NCBI GenBank assembly: GCA_012295275.1
Contig: CM022677.1
Coordinates: 27,778,879 to 27,798,878 of the forward strand
Reading direction: 5' to 3'
Length of the DNA: 20,000 nucleotides
Origin: Chrysomallon squamiferum
Lineage: Eukaryota > Mollusca > Gastropoda > Neomphalida > Peltospiridae
The notes beneath the pieces were generated by a model that worked only from the letters and a program-made list of their open reading frames with translations, was not told the origin of the DNA and did no database searches. Positions 18,425 through 20,000 of this stretch are shown here, piece after piece (positions within the stretch are counted from its first letter, which is position 1; each line of letters starts with the position of its first letter). Position numbers and translations under genes: made by a program.

Positions 18425-19140
18425 CGCTGAATTGTTCTTCTTCTTCTTCTAAGGGGTTCGGGTTCAGGGGCTTGGCTAATTGGAGTTTCTCTCACTGGAG
18501 ACGGCTTCTTGTCAGGTGACATCAGTTCTTCTTCTTCTTCTTCTTCTTCTTCTTTCTTCTTCTTCTCCTTCTTCTTCTTCTTTTTCTTCTTCTTCTTCTT
18601 CTTCTTCTTCTTCTTCTTCTTCTTCTTCTTCTTCTTCTTCTTCTTCTTCTAAATATTCTTCTTTCTTCTTCTTCCTTCTTCTTCTTCTTCTTGTTCTCCT
18701 TCTTCTTCTTCTTCTTCTAATTGTTCTTCTTCTTCTTCTTCTTCTTCTTCTTCTTCTAAATCGTTCTTCTTCTTCTTCTCTTCTTCTTCTTCTTCTTCTT
18801 GTTCTAAATCTTCTCTTCTTCTTCTTCTTCTTCTATTTGTTCTTCTTCTTCTTCTTCTTCTAATTGTTGTTGTTGTTTGTTGTTATTTTCTTCTTCTTCT
18901 TCTTTTTTTCTTGTTCTTCTTGTCGTTTTTTTTTTTTTTTTTCTTCTTCTTGTTCTTTTTGTTCATCTGTTTCTGTTTAATTTTTCTTCTTCTTCTTCTT
19001 CTTCTTCTTCTTCTTCTTCTTCTAAATTCTTGTTGTTATTATTGTTCTTGTTGTTGTTCTTCTACTAATTCTTCTTCTTTTCCTTGTTGTTGTTTTTTTT
19101 CTTCTTCTTTTTTCCTTTCTTCTTCTTCTTCTAATCCTTC
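18425..19140. repeat. TTC-rich field
   Basis: Apart from a unique patch at about 18450-18525, the stretch is (TTC)n, with regular TTCTAAATTC and TTGTTC interruptions. The plus strand is almost free of purines. Ser, Leu or Phe runs in translation are not genes. Confidence 0.95.
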
Positions 19141-19655
19141 TTCTTTCTTCTTTTTTTTTTTCTTCTTCTTCTTCTTCTTCTCTTCTTTTTCTTCTTCTTT
19201 TTTTCTCTTTATTTTTTTTCTCCTCTCCTCTTGTTCTTTCTTTTTATTTTTTATTCTGATTCTTATTTTTTTTTTCCTTTTTTTGTTTTCTTCTTTAATT
19301 TTATGTTTCTTCTCGTGTATTTTTTTTTTTTCTTCTTCTTTTTTGTTTCTTGTTCTGGTTTTGTTCTTTGACTCTGTTCTTGTTCTTTTTTATTTGTTAT
19401 TCTTCATCTTATTCTTATTGTTCTTTTTTATTATTGTTCTTGTTGTTGTTCTTTATTCTATTTTGTTCTTTTCTTCTTGTTCTTTTCTTCTTAATCGTCT
19501 TGATCTTCTTGTTCTCCTTCAAATTTTCATCCTATTTTTCTTCTTCGTGTTCTGGTCCTTCTTATTTTTTTTTTCTTCTTATGTTCTTTTGATCTTTATT
19601 TCTTTCTTTCTTTTTCTTCTTCTTCTTCTTTCTTTGTTTCTTTTTTTTTTATTTA
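19141..19655. repeat. Decayed T-rich/TTC sequence
   Basis: Pyrimidine-rich sequence with TTTTTC, TTGTTC and poly-T runs, without a clear period. It appears to be degenerate TTC repeat. Confidence 0.85.
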
Positions 19656-20000
19656 TGTTCTTTCTCTTCTTATTTTATGTTCTTTTCTTATTAATGTTCT
19701 TTCTCTTCTTATTTTGTGTTCTTTCTTTTCTTATTTATTTGTTCTTTTCTTATTGGTGTTTCTTTTCTTATTTTTGTGTTCTTTCTCTTCTTATTTGTGT
19801 TCTTTCTTCTTTCTTCTTATTTGTGTTCTTTCTTTTCTTATTTGTGTTCTTTCTCTTCTTATTTTTATGTTCTTATTTATGTTCTTTCTCTTCTTATTTG
19901 TGTTCTTCCTCTTCTTATTTATGTTCTTTCTCTTTTCTTATGTTCTTTCTTTTCTTATTTAGTTTCTTTCTCTTCTTATTTATGTTCTTTCTGTTCTTAT
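19656..20000. repeat. Short minisatellite of GTTCTTTCTCTTCTTATTT units
   Basis: Units of about 22-28 bases contain GTTCTTTCTCTTCTTATTT with a TGT or TAT end (for example near 19697, 19780, 19850, 19882 and 19970). It runs off the right edge. It seems to have formed from the TTC field by recruitment of a longer unit. Confidence 0.88.

Overview
The window is non-coding-dominated eukaryotic DNA, almost certainly from an animal. There is no bacterial gene organisation, and well over half of it is simple-sequence repeat: ACT, AAT, AAC, GAT, TTC, CT, GT, TA and TTTA tracts, poly-A and poly-T. Exon-like islands carry canonical gt/ag splice sites. Microsatellite load, cysteine-rich extracellular domain exons and a Tigger-like transposon remnant fit a repeat-rich marine invertebrate, perhaps a mollusc, but that placement is inference. 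Nearly all long open frames here are translated microsatellites and are not annotated as genes.

Left half (about 0.3-9.0 kb): the best coding signal is on the minus strand. Three separate islands (8872-9018, 7640-7804, 4153-4317) look like thrombospondin type-1 repeat (TSR) exons. Each lies between a plausible 3' splice site and a 5' splice site, and each is a symmetric phase 1-1 exon, as is usual for TSR modules. A fourth, damaged copy (2952-3047) keeps the same Cys-x-Gly-x-Cys end and phase-1 donor, and a fifth (about 2349-2444) is further eroded by ACT/TAG triplets. Transcription would run right to left. The TSR exon at 8872-9018 has a TGA where its relatives have a tryptophan codon. A possible polyadenylation signal lies at 351-356 on the minus strand. 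The introns would be the microsatellite seas between the exons, including a 40-45 bp HindIII-site minisatellite (4329-5075).

Middle (about 9.0-14.2 kb): no convincing gene. It holds a GT-rich minisatellite, a (ATT)n array, a 500 bp CT/CA array with internal higher-order duplication, a TCTG/TC/TA composite, A-rich and TTTA tracts, and a 34-bp tandem repeat.

Right half (about 14.4-20 kb): a diverged segmental duplication (14440-15330 and 16420-17790) in which microsatellites have grown differently at matching positions. One copy holds an open, splice-flanked exon candidate on the plus strand (17130-17266), whose end weakly recalls the FGF core; the other copy has stops. Between them lies an internally deleted Tigger/pogo-like element (15773-16278). 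The window ends in CT arrays and about 1.5 kb of pyrimidine-rich TTC-derived sequence.

The most unusual pattern is that, in several independent pairs of duplicated segments, unique sequence in one copy is replaced by the locally dominant microsatellite motif while the flanks stay alignable. In one case an 18-nt stretch is replaced by exactly 18 nt of CT.
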